Shown piece after piece: positions 44,111 through 53,973 of a DNA stretch of 64,000 bases. The stretch is from Acidimicrobium ferrooxidans (GTDB lineage: Bacteria > Actinomycetota > Geothermincolia > Fen-727 > Anoxymicrobiaceae), in assembly GCA_020723485.1 (NCBI GenBank), contig DYIU01000002.1, forward strand, positions 591,543-655,542, written 5' to 3'. Numbering within the stretch: the first letter of the stretch is position 1; every line of letters starts with the position of its first letter. The notes under the pieces are model-generated. The model ran no database searches, was not told where the DNA came from, and saw only the letters and a list, made by a program, of their open reading frames with translations. Both the position numbers and the translations under genes were made by a program.

Positions 44111-45697
44111 GTGGGTACTGATGACGCGGAAAGCGGCGTGAAGGGCAGGCGGGTCAGGAAAGCTCTTATGTGGGGGGCTGCGGCAGGAGGGGCCGCGGGG
44201 GCGGCGGGCGCGGCGTTGACCGCGGCGAAGGCACGGACGGTGCGTGCGGGGCTCTCGCGTCCGCGTGAGCCGTTCCAGTGGATGCCCCCGGCGGGGAGCT
44301 CCGTCCTGCTGAAGGGCGTCGAGGTCGTGGACGTCAGGGCGGGGAAGGTCCTGCACGAGCGGGGCCTCCTCTACGAGGACGGATGGATAACCGGTGTTGT
44401 GGCGACGCGCGACCTGGACAAAGTCGAGGCCGGGAAGGTCTTCGACTGCGGCGGTCTCTTCGCGATACCCGGTCTCGTCAACTGCCACTGCCATTCGCTG
44501 ATGCCGGGGGCTCTCGGGGTCGGGCTCGACCTGGGGGTCTCGCTCAAGCGGCAGGCGCTGCGCAACCTCGAGGAGTGCGCCGTGCGGGGAGTCACGACTG
44601 TAAGGGACACGAGCTCGCTTCCCCTGGTGTTCGCGCAGGTGGCGGAGAAGGTAGAGGCGTGCGAGCTTCTGGGGCCCCGGATGATAGGCTGCGCGTCCGG
44701 CATCAAGCAGAAAGGCGGGTACCCAGACTTCTCATATCCCCTGCCGGCGGGGCTCGCCCGCAAGTGGGGGCAGTTCGCCCACGAGGTGAGCAACGCGGAG
44801 TCCGGTCGCGAGGCGGTCCGGACCGTCGTCGAGCAGGGGGCGCGGTTCGTCAAGATATTCTTCGCCGACGAGTCCCTCTTCTTCAGCCGGAAACCGCTCG
44901 AGACCTACGACGGCGAGACCCTGCGCGCCATCGTCGACGAGGCGCACGGCCTGGGGCGCAAGGTCGCGGTTCACCACGTTACCGTTGGCGGTTTCCGCAG
45001 GGCGCTCGATTTCGGCGTGGACGACCTGGAGCACATGCCCGTTGACGAGCTGTTGACCGACCGCGACGCCGCCGCTTTCATGAAAGGCGACCACTGCATA
45101 ACCCCCACCATCACCGTGGGGATGTGCCTCGGGGTGGCGCGGAAGGGCCACCCGGCGCTCGCGGTGCCCACCAACGCGGCACTGCAGGAAACGCGCAGGC
45201 ACGTGCAGTCAACGATCGCGCCGACCGCGGCCGAGGCGGCGGTCAACCGGGCCAACAACAGGATGGTGGCGATGCTCGAGTCGCTCGGCGAGGGCGAGAA
45301 GCCACGTGCCCCGATGATGTCCTACCCCGAGCCGTTCCTGACCGGCATCGGCGAGGCCAACATCCTGAAGATGTACGAGGCCGGGGCCACGCTCTGCTGC
45401 GGGAACGACGGCGGGATACCGCTGACCTGGCCGGGCACCATTTCCGTCGAGATGCAGATGCTCAACGAGATAGGCGTTTCAACGGCGGACGTCCTGCGGT
45501 CGGCGACCCTCAACGCGGCGAAGCTCCTGGGGATGGAGGGCGAGCTGGGCTCGCTCGGCGAAGGGAAGCTGGCCGATATCGTACTGCTCTCGGCCAATCC
45601 CCTGCAGGACATCAGGGCTGTCGAGCGGGTAGAGGCGGTGTTCCGCTCGGGCGTCCTCCTGCACCAGGGCCCCAGGTTCGCCCTCGGGGGCAGGTAG
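44111..45697 (+). CDS. Amidohydrolase family protein with N-terminal Ala/Gly-rich segment
   Basis: A 528-residue amidohydrolase-superfamily protein. Metal motifs are VNCHCHSLMPG (HxH), VKIFFADES (possible Lys ligand), VAVHHVTVGG, LEHMPVDEL and CGNDGGIPL (Asp). This is the layout of imidazolonepropionase/prolidase-like hydrolases. Residues 16-40 form a basic then Ala/Gly-rich helix (ALMWGAAAGGAAGAAGAALTA) that may be a weak Tat-like or membrane segment. GTG 44111 follows GGGGAGG with a 6-nt spacer; the upstream open frame is not supported. The substrate is unknown. Confidence 0.85.
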   Translation: MGTDDAESGVKGRRVRKALMWGAAAGGAAGAAGAALTAAKARTVRAGLSRPREPFQWMPPAGSSVLLKGVEVVDVRAGKVLHERGLLYEDGWITGVVATRDLDKVEAGKVFDCGGLFAIPGLVNCHCHSLMPGALGVGLDLGVSLKRQALRNLEECAVRGVTTVRDTSSLPLVFAQVAEKVEACELLGPRMIGCASGIKQKGGYPDFSYPLPAGLARKWGQFAHEVSNAESGREAVRTVVEQGARFVKIFFADESLFFSRKPLETYDGETLRAIVDEAHGLGRKVAVHHVTVGGFRRALDFGVDDLEHMPVDELLTDRDAAAFMKGDHCITPTITVGMCLGVARKGHPALAVPTNAALQETRRHVQSTIAPTAAEAAVNRANNRMVAMLESLGEGEKPRAPMMSYPEPFLTGIGEANILKMYEAGATLCCGNDGGIPLTWPGTISVEMQMLNEIGVSTADVLRSATLNAAKLLGMEGELGSLGEGKLADIVLLSANPLQDIRAVERVEAVFRSGVLLHQGPRFALGGR

Positions 45698-45817
45698 GGC
45701 CAGGTCTTCGTGGAATAGGAACGTTAGCCTGACCACGGCGGTTCGCGCACGAGCCTTGTGCGTCCAGGGGGTACTTCGGTTTGCTCAAGCAGAGGACTCA
45801 CAGCCCGATATTAATGA

Positions 45818-48457
45818 ATGACAGCGTTTCCGGATGAGAAGCCAGGTCGTGAGATGCGTATCCTGATAGTCGAGGACGAGAGCAGCACGGCGTCCGTCTT
45901 GCAGATGCTGCTTCAGAACTCCATGGACGCGGCGGTGGACGTGGCGTTCGACTGCTCCACGGCACGCCAACTCCTGGCCTCCGGGGTCTACGACCTGGTG
46001 ACCCTCGACTTCCAGCTCCCCGACTGCGACGGTCTCACGCTTCTCGAAGAGATCAACGCCCGCGAGGACGCGCCTCCCGTGGTCATGGTCACCGGGCACG
46101 GCGACGAGCGCACTGCGATTTCCGCCTTCAAGAAGGGGGCGTCCGGGTACGTCGTGAAGGACATGCGGCTCTCCACGATGCTGGTGGAGCAGGCGCGCTC
46201 GGCCCTGGCTAGGGCGGAGGTGGAGAAGGCGAAGGAGGGCCTGGAGTTCGAGCGCCAGCAGCTACTGTCCATATTCGACAGCATCGACGAGATAGTCTAC
46301 GTGAGCGACCCCGAGACCTACGAGGTACTCTACGCGAACAAGGCTTCGCAGGAGATATTCGGCGATATGATCGGCAGCAAGTGCTATGAAGCCCTGCAGG
46401 GCTTTAAGAAACCTTGTTCTTTTTGCACGAACAAACACATCTTCGGCGAGCACGAGGGCGAGGCCTATATCTGGGAGTTCCAGAACACGCTTGACGGCCG
46501 CTGGTACCGGTGCATCGACCGGGCCATCCGCTGGCCTGACGGACGGGCCGTCCGCTACGAGATGGCGGTGGACATCAACGACGTCAAGGTCGCGGCCGAG
46601 GCTCGGGAGGCCGGCGAGAACCAGTTCGAGGTACTCGCAAACACCTTGCCCCAGGTCGTATACGAATACGCCCCTGACGGGCTTATCACTTACGTCAACG
46701 ATGTGGCCTTCGACATGTTCGGATACACGCGCGAGGACATGGAAAAAGGCGTGTACGTGCTCGATATCATCGACCTTACAGACCAGGAGCGCGTCTCGGG
46801 GGCCATCGAGAAGATGATGGACGGTCGCTCGACCGGCGCCATCAGGGAGTACCTGGCTAAGAGGAAGGACGGCTCGACGTTTCCTATCCGTGCTTACACC
46901 ACGCTCATCACAGATAGCGAGGGCAGGCCTGCGGGCGTAAGGGGACTGGCCACCGACATAACCGAAGAGAAGGAAGCGGAAAGAGAGCTCAAGGAGAGAG
47001 AGGCGAGGCTCAGCGCGCTCTTCGACACCATGGCCGAGGGCCTCATGTTCATCGAGCCTTCAGGGAACATTACATACGCCAATCCCGCTTCCGAGGAGTT
47101 GCTGAGACTCGACCGCGCCACAATGGAGCAGAGGAAGTACAACGACACGGAGTGGGAGGTCCTTAAGGAAGACCTCACTCCGATGCCCCGCAGCGAATGG
47201 GCCGCAAGCCGCGCTCTCGCCGAGAAGACCAAGGTGACCGGGCAGGTGATGGGAGTAAAGCGGCCAGACGGCTCGGTACTCTGGATGAACCTCAGCGCCT
47301 CTCCGATATTCCTGGAATCGGGCGAGCTCGCCGGCGTGGTCGCTACTTTCACGGATATCACCGAGCGCAGGGAAGCCAGACTCGCGCTCGAGACCGAGCA
47401 GGCGTTCACCGAGAAGCTCCTCAACTCACTCGACGATATCTTTTATGTCCTGAGCATTGAACTCGGGGGCCGGCTGGTGCGGTGGAACAGGGCGTTCAGC
47501 AGGATATCCGGCTTTTCAGACGACGAGCTTTCCAGGATGACGGTCTTCGACTTCTTCGACGAAGCGGGCAAGAAGGCGCAGGAGGAGTTCCTCGGGGAGC
47601 TGATGGCTTCCGGTTCGGCCGTCATTGAGATGGATACGATACTCAAAGATGGAAGGAAAGTCCCTTACCAGTTCCGGTCGACGCTGGTGAAAGACGAGGA
47701 AGGAAATCCTATCTATGTCACCGGTGTGGGCAGGGACATCTCCGACATCAAGGAGGCGGAGGAACAGCTCCTGCTCGCCAATCAGGAGCTCGAGGGATAT
47801 GCGAGAACGGTGTCACATGACCTCAAGGCCCCTCTCACGGTCGTCTCGACCGCCGCGGACTTTCTAGAGAGGGCGCTGAACTGCGGGGAACTGAAGTCGA
47901 GCGACCCGCAGACCTGTGAGACCGTGCAGCTCATAGCAGAGACCGCCAGGAAGGCCGCGCGCATGACCGACGACCTGCTGGAGCTCGCGCGGGCGGGAGA
48001 GGCCCCGGCCGCCAGCGAGCCTGTCAACATCTCGGACCTGGTGAGGACTATCAGCGAGGAAAAGAAGGCCCAGATAGAGGAACGCGGGGTCACGGTGTAT
48101 GTCGATGATGACATCGGCGCGGCAGCGATGGACCCGACACACGCCTACCAGCTCTTCTCGAACCTCATCGACAACGCCATCAGGTACAACGACAGCAAAG
48201 ACCCCGTGATACGTATCTCGCGCCGGGCCGGAGCTGAGCCCGGATACACCGGGTATGAGATATGCGACAACGGTCCCGGTCTTCCCCGGGGGTTGGAAGA
48301 GGACATCTTCCTGCCCTTCCACAAGGGCTCAATGTCCAACGGTTCCGGGGTCGGGCTCTCGATAGTGAGCAAGATAGTGCGACTGTACGGCGGCCGCATC
48401 AGCGCTAGGAACGATGAGGGTGCCTGCTTCGAGTTCACGCTGCCGGCTTCACTCTAG
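45818..48457 (+). CDS. Hybrid sensor: receiver, four PAS domains and histidine kinase
   Basis: An 879-residue cytoplasmic sensor with no membrane helix. A receiver domain (ILIVEDES, phospho-acceptor D64 in TLDFQLPD, VVKD) is followed by PAS domains at about 140-260, 265-385, 390-520 and 520-640. The first PAS contains KCYEALQGFKKPCSFC, a Cys-rich version common in kinases. HisKA (TVSHDLKAPLTVV, phospho-His) and HATPase_c (SNLIDNAIRYND, DNGPGLPRG, GVGLSIV) complete it. ATG 45818 or 45854 can start the protein. It faces a paralog with 60 nt between the stops. The signal it senses is unknown. Confidence 0.92.
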   Translation: MTAFPDEKPGREMRILIVEDESSTASVLQMLLQNSMDAAVDVAFDCSTARQLLASGVYDLVTLDFQLPDCDGLTLLEEINAREDAPPVVMVTGHGDERTAISAFKKGASGYVVKDMRLSTMLVEQARSALARAEVEKAKEGLEFERQQLLSIFDSIDEIVYVSDPETYEVLYANKASQEIFGDMIGSKCYEALQGFKKPCSFCTNKHIFGEHEGEAYIWEFQNTLDGRWYRCIDRAIRWPDGRAVRYEMAVDINDVKVAAEAREAGENQFEVLANTLPQVVYEYAPDGLITYVNDVAFDMFGYTREDMEKGVYVLDIIDLTDQERVSGAIEKMMDGRSTGAIREYLAKRKDGSTFPIRAYTTLITDSEGRPAGVRGLATDITEEKEAERELKEREARLSALFDTMAEGLMFIEPSGNITYANPASEELLRLDRATMEQRKYNDTEWEVLKEDLTPMPRSEWAASRALAEKTKVTGQVMGVKRPDGSVLWMNLSASPIFLESGELAGVVATFTDITERREARLALETEQAFTEKLLNSLDDIFYVLSIELGGRLVRWNRAFSRISGFSDDELSRMTVFDFFDEAGKKAQEEFLGELMASGSAVIEMDTILKDGRKVPYQFRSTLVKDEEGNPIYVTGVGRDISDIKEAEEQLLLANQELEGYARTVSHDLKAPLTVVSTAADFLERALNCGELKSSDPQTCETVQLIAETARKAARMTDDLLELARAGEAPAASEPVNISDLVRTISEEKKAQIEERGVTVYVDDDIGAAAMDPTHAYQLFSNLIDNAIRYNDSKDPVIRISRRAGAEPGYTGYEICDNGPGLPRGLEEDIFLPFHKGSMSNGSGVGLSIVSKIVRLYGGRISARNDEGACFEFTLPASL

Positions 48458-48489
48458 CGGGCGCGGCTCCAGGCCTGGTTGTCTTCAAA

Positions 48490-48513
48490 GGATTTAAATC
48501 GCGGCCTGACCCC
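48490..48513 (-). repeat. REP-like element between convergent kinases (short form)
   Basis: On the minus strand it reads GGGGTCAGGCCGCGATTTAA, starting 4 nt after the stop of the 48518-51223 kinase gene and in that gene's sense direction. The same core with GGCCGCG occurs at 59372-59399. Confidence 0.7.
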
Positions 48514-48517
48514 GGAA

Positions 48518-51223
48518 TCAGAGGGCGTCGTGGAGGGTGAACTCGAAGCAGGCTCCGCCGTCGTTGTAGACCGTTAGCTCCCCGTCGTAGGCCCTGACAA
48601 TCCGCTCGGCGATCGATAGCCCTATGCCGGTCCCCTCGGTGTTTCCGCCCTTGTAGAACGGCTTGAATATGTCCTTTATCTCGCTGGGCGGTATCCCGGG
48701 GCCGTTGTCGCAGACCTGGTACCGGTGCGCGCCGGCGTCGTCCTCTCCCAGGTAGCGCACCTCGACGGTCGGACGGTCCGAATCGTTGTGGGCGAGGGCG
48801 TTCGATATCAGGTTGGAAAAGACCTGGTAAACCTGGGTCCAGTTGGCCCTCAGCCGGCCCAGGTCGTCATCAATGAACACCTTGGCGCATGTCTCGGTTA
48901 TCATGACCGACATGTCCGCAAGCACGTCCTTCACCACGGCGCCCGCATCCACATCCTCCACGGCCACCGGGGCCTGGCCGGCCTCGGCAAGCCTCAGGAG
49001 GTCTTCTATTCTCTTCGATGCCCTGTCCGAGTTGTGGCGGATGACGTCCAGGACCTCGGCCAGCTCCTCGGAGCTTGAGCCCGCCCTGGCGGCGTTTATG
49101 AAGGTCTCGGCCGCCACCTGCATCGCGGCAATCGGGCCCTTCAGGTCGTGGGAGACCGTCTGCGCGTAGCCGCGCAGCTCCTCGTTCGCCCTCAGGAGCT
49201 CGTCCTCGGCCTTCTTGCGCTCGGTTATGTCCTCGACCGCTCCTATCCCGCCGACCACGACACCTTGCGCGTCCCGCAAAGGGCTTATTTCAGCGGATAT
49301 CCAGAGCGACATTCCGGTCGGTTCGTCGTGGAACGGACCCTCGTAATGAGCCACCCGCCCCTCTAGCGCCTCCCTTAGAAAGGGGATTATCGCGTGTTCG
49401 CCTATGTCCGCGAGCTCCCTGCCCATCATCCGCTCGCGGGCGGTCTCGAACATCTCGATGAATCGGTCGTTGCACTCGGTGACCACAAGGTCGTCGTTGA
49501 AGATAAGCACCCCGATGGGAGACTGGTCGAAGAGGGCCCGGTACCTCTCCTCCGCCTGGCGGTGCTGCTCTTCGGACCTCTTCAACGCATCCTGCGCCGC
49601 TTTCTTCTCGGTGATGTCTATGACCACGTTGGTGACGCCGATTATCTTCCCTACTTCGCTGCGGAGGGCGGCGCCCGTAACGTCTCCCAACTTCTGGGAG
49701 CCGTCCTTCAGAATGAACCTGTACTCATCGTGCACCACCTCCTCCTCCCCGGTGAAGAGCATCTGTATGTCCCGCCCGGCTGCTTCCATGTCGTCCGGGT
49801 GCAGGATGCCCAGGGCGAGCACGTTCCTGCCCATGAGCTCCTCGCGCTCGTACCCGATGAGCTCGCACGCCCTCCTGTTTATTCCTATCAGGTTCAGCTC
49901 GAGGTCGTAGGTGTAAGTCGGCTCCCCCATCTCCTCGTAGAGCATCCTGTAGCGCTCTTCGCTCTCCCGGAGGGCTCCGAGGAGCCGCGAACGTCCGACC
50001 GCCTGGCCGACGAGGTTCGCGATCGATTCCACGGTGTCGCGCATCGCGGGCGTGAACGCTTCAAGATTGTGGGAGGCAACGTTGAGGCTGCCGACGACCT
50101 CACCCTCGAAACGCAGGGGCACCACCGCGAAGGAGCGGATGCCCTCATTCTCGAGTGCGGCGGACCTGTCGGAGACAACCTCCTGGTAGTCATGGAACAC
50201 CGGTTCGCCCGCCGTCACCATCTTCGCGAGGAGGTCGGTGCGTTCGTTGTGCGTCACGGCCCCGACGAACTTCTCCGAGAGGCCGGTATGGTATGCGATG
50301 TCGAGCTCCCCCGTCGGCCTGTCCAGGATGTGGACGCTTCCGGCGTCGAGCCCGGTGAGCTCGAGTATGTTCTCGAGTGCAAGCTCGTAGACCCTGTCGG
50401 GTTCGCTTTCCTCGCTCAGCGCTAGGGCGATGTCGCGCTGGGCGCGGATCAGCTCCTCGACCCTCTTCCTCTCGGTGACGTCGCGGGAGCCGAAGATGGC
50501 ACCGGCGTGACGCCCCTCGTCGTCGTACAGCAGCCGGGTGTTCGACTCGACCCAGATATACTCGCCGTCCTTCCGCTTGTAGCGGTACTCCAGGCGGACC
50601 AGCTGCTCCCTGTTCCGGACGGCCTGCCTGAACTGCTCCGCTATCCTCTTCCGGTCGTCTGGGTGCATGAGCTCCGTGGAGGTGCGACCGGTCATCTCCT
50701 CGCTGGTATAACCCAGGGGGACCTCCCTGGAAGGCTTGTGGTAGATGAACTGCCCGGTCCTGTCGCTCTGTGTTACAGAGTCGCCCATGTTCTCTGTGAT
50801 GAGCTTGAGCTGTGCCTCGCTCCTCTTGAGGGCTTCTATGGCCCTCCTGAACTGGATGGCCCGCTCGGACTCCTCGACCAGGAGCGTGGTAAGCCTCCTG
50901 TCCTTCACCACGTATCCCGAGGCCCCTTCCTTGAACGACTCGACCGCGGTCTGTTCGTCCCCGTAGCCGGTGACCATGATGACAGGAGGGTGTTCCTCGC
51001 TCGAGGTTATCTCTTTCAGGAGCTCGAGCCCGCTCTCGTCTGGCATCTGGTAATCGAGGGTCACCAGGTCGAAATCGACCGACTTCATCGCCTCGCGGGC
51101 GGCCGCGCAGGTGTAGGCGACGGTGACCTCTGCTGAGAGTTCCTGCTCCAGCAGGAGCTTTATCATCGCCACAACGGACTCGTCGTCATCAACGACGAGT
51201 ATTCTGGGGTTGACCTGCTGCAA
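48518..51223 (-). CDS. Hybrid sensor: receiver, PAS, GAF, PAS, PAS and histidine kinase
   Basis: A 901-residue soluble sensor kinase. Receiver (ILVVDDDES, D57 in TLDYQMPD, VVKD), PAS (about 140-260), GAF (about 275-430, GLDAGSVHIL, FAVVPLRFEGEVVGSLNVAS), two more PAS units (about 435-680), HisKA (TVSHDLKGPIAAM) and HATPase_c (SNLISNALAHNDS, DNGPGIPPSEIKDIF, GTGIGLSIAERI). TTG 51223 follows AGGAAGGG. The receiver and kinase ends match those of the convergent 45818-48457 gene, so they look like paralogs with different sensory middles. The N-terminal receiver suggests control by another kinase or by cross-phosphorylation. Confidence 0.92.
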   Translation of the reverse strand: MQQVNPRILVVDDDESVVAMIKLLLEQELSAEVTVAYTCAAAREAMKSVDFDLVTLDYQMPDESGLELLKEITSSEEHPPVIMVTGYGDEQTAVESFKEGASGYVVKDRRLTTLLVEESERAIQFRRAIEALKRSEAQLKLITENMGDSVTQSDRTGQFIYHKPSREVPLGYTSEEMTGRTSTELMHPDDRKRIAEQFRQAVRNREQLVRLEYRYKRKDGEYIWVESNTRLLYDDEGRHAGAIFGSRDVTERKRVEELIRAQRDIALALSEESEPDRVYELALENILELTGLDAGSVHILDRPTGELDIAYHTGLSEKFVGAVTHNERTDLLAKMVTAGEPVFHDYQEVVSDRSAALENEGIRSFAVVPLRFEGEVVGSLNVASHNLEAFTPAMRDTVESIANLVGQAVGRSRLLGALRESEERYRMLYEEMGEPTYTYDLELNLIGINRRACELIGYEREELMGRNVLALGILHPDDMEAAGRDIQMLFTGEEEVVHDEYRFILKDGSQKLGDVTGAALRSEVGKIIGVTNVVIDITEKKAAQDALKRSEEQHRQAEERYRALFDQSPIGVLIFNDDLVVTECNDRFIEMFETARERMMGRELADIGEHAIIPFLREALEGRVAHYEGPFHDEPTGMSLWISAEISPLRDAQGVVVGGIGAVEDITERKKAEDELLRANEELRGYAQTVSHDLKGPIAAMQVAAETFINAARAGSSSEELAEVLDVIRHNSDRASKRIEDLLRLAEAGQAPVAVEDVDAGAVVKDVLADMSVMITETCAKVFIDDDLGRLRANWTQVYQVFSNLISNALAHNDSDRPTVEVRYLGEDDAGAHRYQVCDNGPGIPPSEIKDIFKPFYKGGNTEGTGIGLSIAERIVRAYDGELTVYNDGGACFEFTLHDAL

Positions 51224-51356
51224 GTCGGACCCTTCCTGACGCGGATTGCCGTTGCCGCGTCACGCAAATACATCGCGTGCCCAGGTGATTGTATGGTACC
51301 ACTGCGCGCCCGAACCCGCTAACCGCCTGGCAGCCGTCCGGGCCCCGCCGCGAGGG

Positions 51357-53075
51357 TCAGCGCGTCAGGAGCCGCCCGGCGAGCGCGCCCGCGTCGAACG
51401 TCCCTTCCGAGACCACCCGCCTCCCGTTCACGAGCACGTGTTCGACCCCGTCCGGGTACCGCACGGGGTCATCCCAGGTCGAGTTGTCGTGTATTCGCTC
51501 GAGGTCGAAAACGACCAGGTCGGCGGCCGCCCCTTCTTTCACCACTCCCCTGTCATCGAGCCCGTAACGCGAGGCGGCCAGGCCGGTGCACCTGAATATC
51601 GCGTTCTCGAGGGAGTACATCCCGAGCTCCTTGACGTAGTGTTCTATCACCCGGACGAAGCACCCGAACGCCGAGAGCACCGGGGCTCCCTTCTCCGGGA
51701 AGAGGGTGTCCGCGCCCACCGACAGCTGGGGATGGGTCTGGACCCGCGTGAAGACCTTCTCGGTCCATGGTTTCGGGGGCATTCCCATGAGGAACATCAC
51801 GCTGCCCCCCTCCTCGACCGTCAGGTCCGCAAGGAAGTCGAACGGGTCCTTGCCCTGCTCGTCGGCGAGGTCCACCACCCTGAGGCCCTCCATATACTGG
51901 TTCTTCTCGCTGCCGACGGAAAGGATGCGGAACATCTTCCAGCACAGCGACCTCACGTAGTTGTCGGACCAGGTCCCTTCCACCCAGTTGGGCCAGGTCG
52001 GCTTCAGGTTCTCGACGTCGTGCCTTATGCGGGCGCGGGTGGCCGGGTCCCTCAGCCGCTCGACCAGCGCGTCCGTGCCTCCCATGTTCGCCCAGGGAGG
52101 GTAGCACTGTGTCACCGTCGTGTTCCCGAGCGCGTAGGGTATGAAATCCATTCCCACGTCCAGCCCCTCGTCGATGGCGTCGTCCACCAGCTTCATGGCC
52201 TTCTTGAGCGCGGCGTTCGGGATGCCTGGCAGGGGCACCACCCGGTTAACGGCCTCGATCACCTTAACCGTCTCGTAGATGACGTCGCCCATCCAGCCGA
52301 GCTCCGGCGCGGCCATCATGTGAGATATCTGGAGCGGGCAGCCGCTCCTCTTCGCGATGTCTATCGCTTCGGCCACGGCCTGGTCGAAGTTCTGTGACAG
52401 CCCTCTCGTGTGGGTCACGTACCTGCCGCCGTACTCGGAAGCCACCCTGGCGAGCTCCACTATCTCGTCCGTATGAGCGTACATGCCCGGGAAGTAAGTG
52501 AGCCCCGTGGAGAAGCCGCGGCAGCCGGCTTCCATGCCCGTCCTGACCATTTTCTTCATGGCCTCGAGCTCGTCCGGGGTGCAGAACCGCGCCTCACCCC
52601 CCACGACCGCGATCCTTATCGGGACCTGGGCCGCGAGCGGCACGAAGTTCATGTGCATGCCGCGGCTCTTCATCTCCGAGTGGTACTCCTCCTGGGTCTC
52701 CCACGAAGGCTTGAAGTCCTTGGATACGCTCATGCTGCTCAGCGTGGTGAGCAGGAGATCCGAGTGCTCGGGCAGCCACGGCGCGGGGGACCAGCCGCAG
52801 TTGTTCGCCACGCAGGTGGTTATCCCCTGTCTCAGGTACGGCTCGAAGACCGGGACTATGTCCTCTCGCAGGGACCAGATGTCGTTGTGGCTGTGGATGT
52901 CGATGAAACCGGGGCACACTATCTTGCCGGCGGCGCTGATGACCTGGCCGGCGTCCTGTTCCGAGAGCCTCCCCACCCCGGCAATCCTGCCGTCCCGGAT
53001 CCCGACGTCCGCCTCGGACCCTGCGGTCCCGGTGCCGTCGACTACAGTCCCGCCCTTTATCAGCAGGTCGAGCAT
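51357..53075 (-). CDS. D-aminoacylase/N-acyl-D-amino-acid deacylase family amidohydrolase
   Basis: A 572-residue amidohydrolase of the D-aminoacylase group. It has GGTVVDGTGTAGSEADVGIRDGRI at the start, metal motif PGFIDIHSHND, GFSTGLTYFPG, THTRG, and the C-terminal GVVKEGAAADLVVFD. The CGWSPAPW segment and EGTWSDNYVRSLC are in the typical pocket loops. Relatives remove acyl groups from D-amino acids, though many have unknown substrates. ATG 53075 follows GGAGGCATC. It is divergent from the acyltransferase gene across 115 nt. Confidence 0.85.
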   Translation of the reverse strand: MLDLLIKGGTVVDGTGTAGSEADVGIRDGRIAGVGRLSEQDAGQVISAAGKIVCPGFIDIHSHNDIWSLREDIVPVFEPYLRQGITTCVANNCGWSPAPWLPEHSDLLLTTLSSMSVSKDFKPSWETQEEYHSEMKSRGMHMNFVPLAAQVPIRIAVVGGEARFCTPDELEAMKKMVRTGMEAGCRGFSTGLTYFPGMYAHTDEIVELARVASEYGGRYVTHTRGLSQNFDQAVAEAIDIAKRSGCPLQISHMMAAPELGWMGDVIYETVKVIEAVNRVVPLPGIPNAALKKAMKLVDDAIDEGLDVGMDFIPYALGNTTVTQCYPPWANMGGTDALVERLRDPATRARIRHDVENLKPTWPNWVEGTWSDNYVRSLCWKMFRILSVGSEKNQYMEGLRVVDLADEQGKDPFDFLADLTVEEGGSVMFLMGMPPKPWTEKVFTRVQTHPQLSVGADTLFPEKGAPVLSAFGCFVRVIEHYVKELGMYSLENAIFRCTGLAASRYGLDDRGVVKEGAAADLVVFDLERIHDNSTWDDPVRYPDGVEHVLVNGRRVVSEGTFDAGALAGRLLTR

Positions 53076-53190
53076 GATGCCTCCTCCGCGCGTCGGCTCC
53101 CTTTCACGACGCTATCATACCTCCACGGGCGCGTTGCTGTATCATGTTCTCACCCGGAATGCCGGTCGGCCCGCTGGGAGTGGTGCTTCG

Positions 53191-53973
53191 ATGGACGCGA
53201 ACCAGATGCTTTTCTACGAGACCCTGCGATTCTTTCTCGGGCCGCTCATCAAGCTCAACTTCCGGCTCAAGATCGAGGGCCAGGAGAACATCCCCGACAA
53301 CGGGGCCGCCGTCATCGTCTGCAACCACCGCTCCGCCGCCGACCCGGCGATTCTGGCTTACTCTGTGCGCAACCGGTACATTAACTTCGGAGCGGCCTCC
53401 TGGTCGTGGAAGATACCGGGCTACCGGGAGCTCCACCAGTGGTCGGGGGCGTTCCCGCTCTCCCTGAAAGGGGGCAAGGGCGATTCCGAGCTCGAAAAGG
53501 GCCTGGAACTGCTCGAGGAAGGTGAGCTGGTGGGCATCTTCCCCGAGGGAGGCGAAGCGATCCTCGACCCGGGCAAGGTGGAGAAGATAAAGAAGTTCAA
53601 GACCGGGTTCGCCCGCCTGGCCCTCCAGGGGAGGGTACCGGTGATACCCTGCGCGGTCATTGGGCTCTCCGAGCGCCGCATGCCGGCGGTGCCGAGCCCC
53701 TACGTCGAGAAGATCACCGGCGGGCAGGCGGACAAAGACTACTCGTCGGTGATATACCGCAGGGCCGCGTGCCGCATCGGGCGGCCGCTCGACCTGGGCA
53801 CCTTCTACGACGAGCCGCTCGGCAAGGAACTGCTCGACGAGGTCACCGGAAAGGTCCGCCAGATAGTGATGAAGCTGTACAACGGCGACGACCTGGACCG
53901 CTTCCTGACCGGAGAGACGCCGTTCGACTTCGTTTACGAGCGGGTCGGCGGCGCGGACGGCAAGCTGCTCTGA
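53191..53973 (+). CDS. 1-acyl-sn-glycerol-3-phosphate acyltransferase-like (PlsC) protein
   Basis: A 260-residue PlsC-family acyltransferase. It has the catalytic NHRSAADP (HX4D), a FPEGGEAILDPGKV motif, and RLALQGRVPVIPCAVIG. It probably moves an acyl chain onto a glycerol phosphate or similar acceptor at the inner membrane. GGGAG lies about 9 nt before ATG 53191. The frame is open back to 52498, but that part lies inside the divergent amidohydrolase gene and is a shadow. The exact acceptor is not readable. Confidence 0.88.
   Translation: MDANQMLFYETLRFFLGPLIKLNFRLKIEGQENIPDNGAAVIVCNHRSAADPAILAYSVRNRYINFGAASWSWKIPGYRELHQWSGAFPLSLKGGKGDSELEKGLELLEEGELVGIFPEGGEAILDPGKVEKIKKFKTGFARLALQGRVPVIPCAVIGLSERRMPAVPSPYVEKITGGQADKDYSSVIYRRAACRIGRPLDLGTFYDEPLGKELLDEVTGKVRQIVMKLYNGDDLDRFLTGETPFDFVYERVGGADGKLL

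Noticed and set aside
52498-53190. Upstream extension of the acyltransferase frame
   Set aside because: It lies inside the divergent D-aminoacylase gene, and a good start with a ribosome site exists at 53191.
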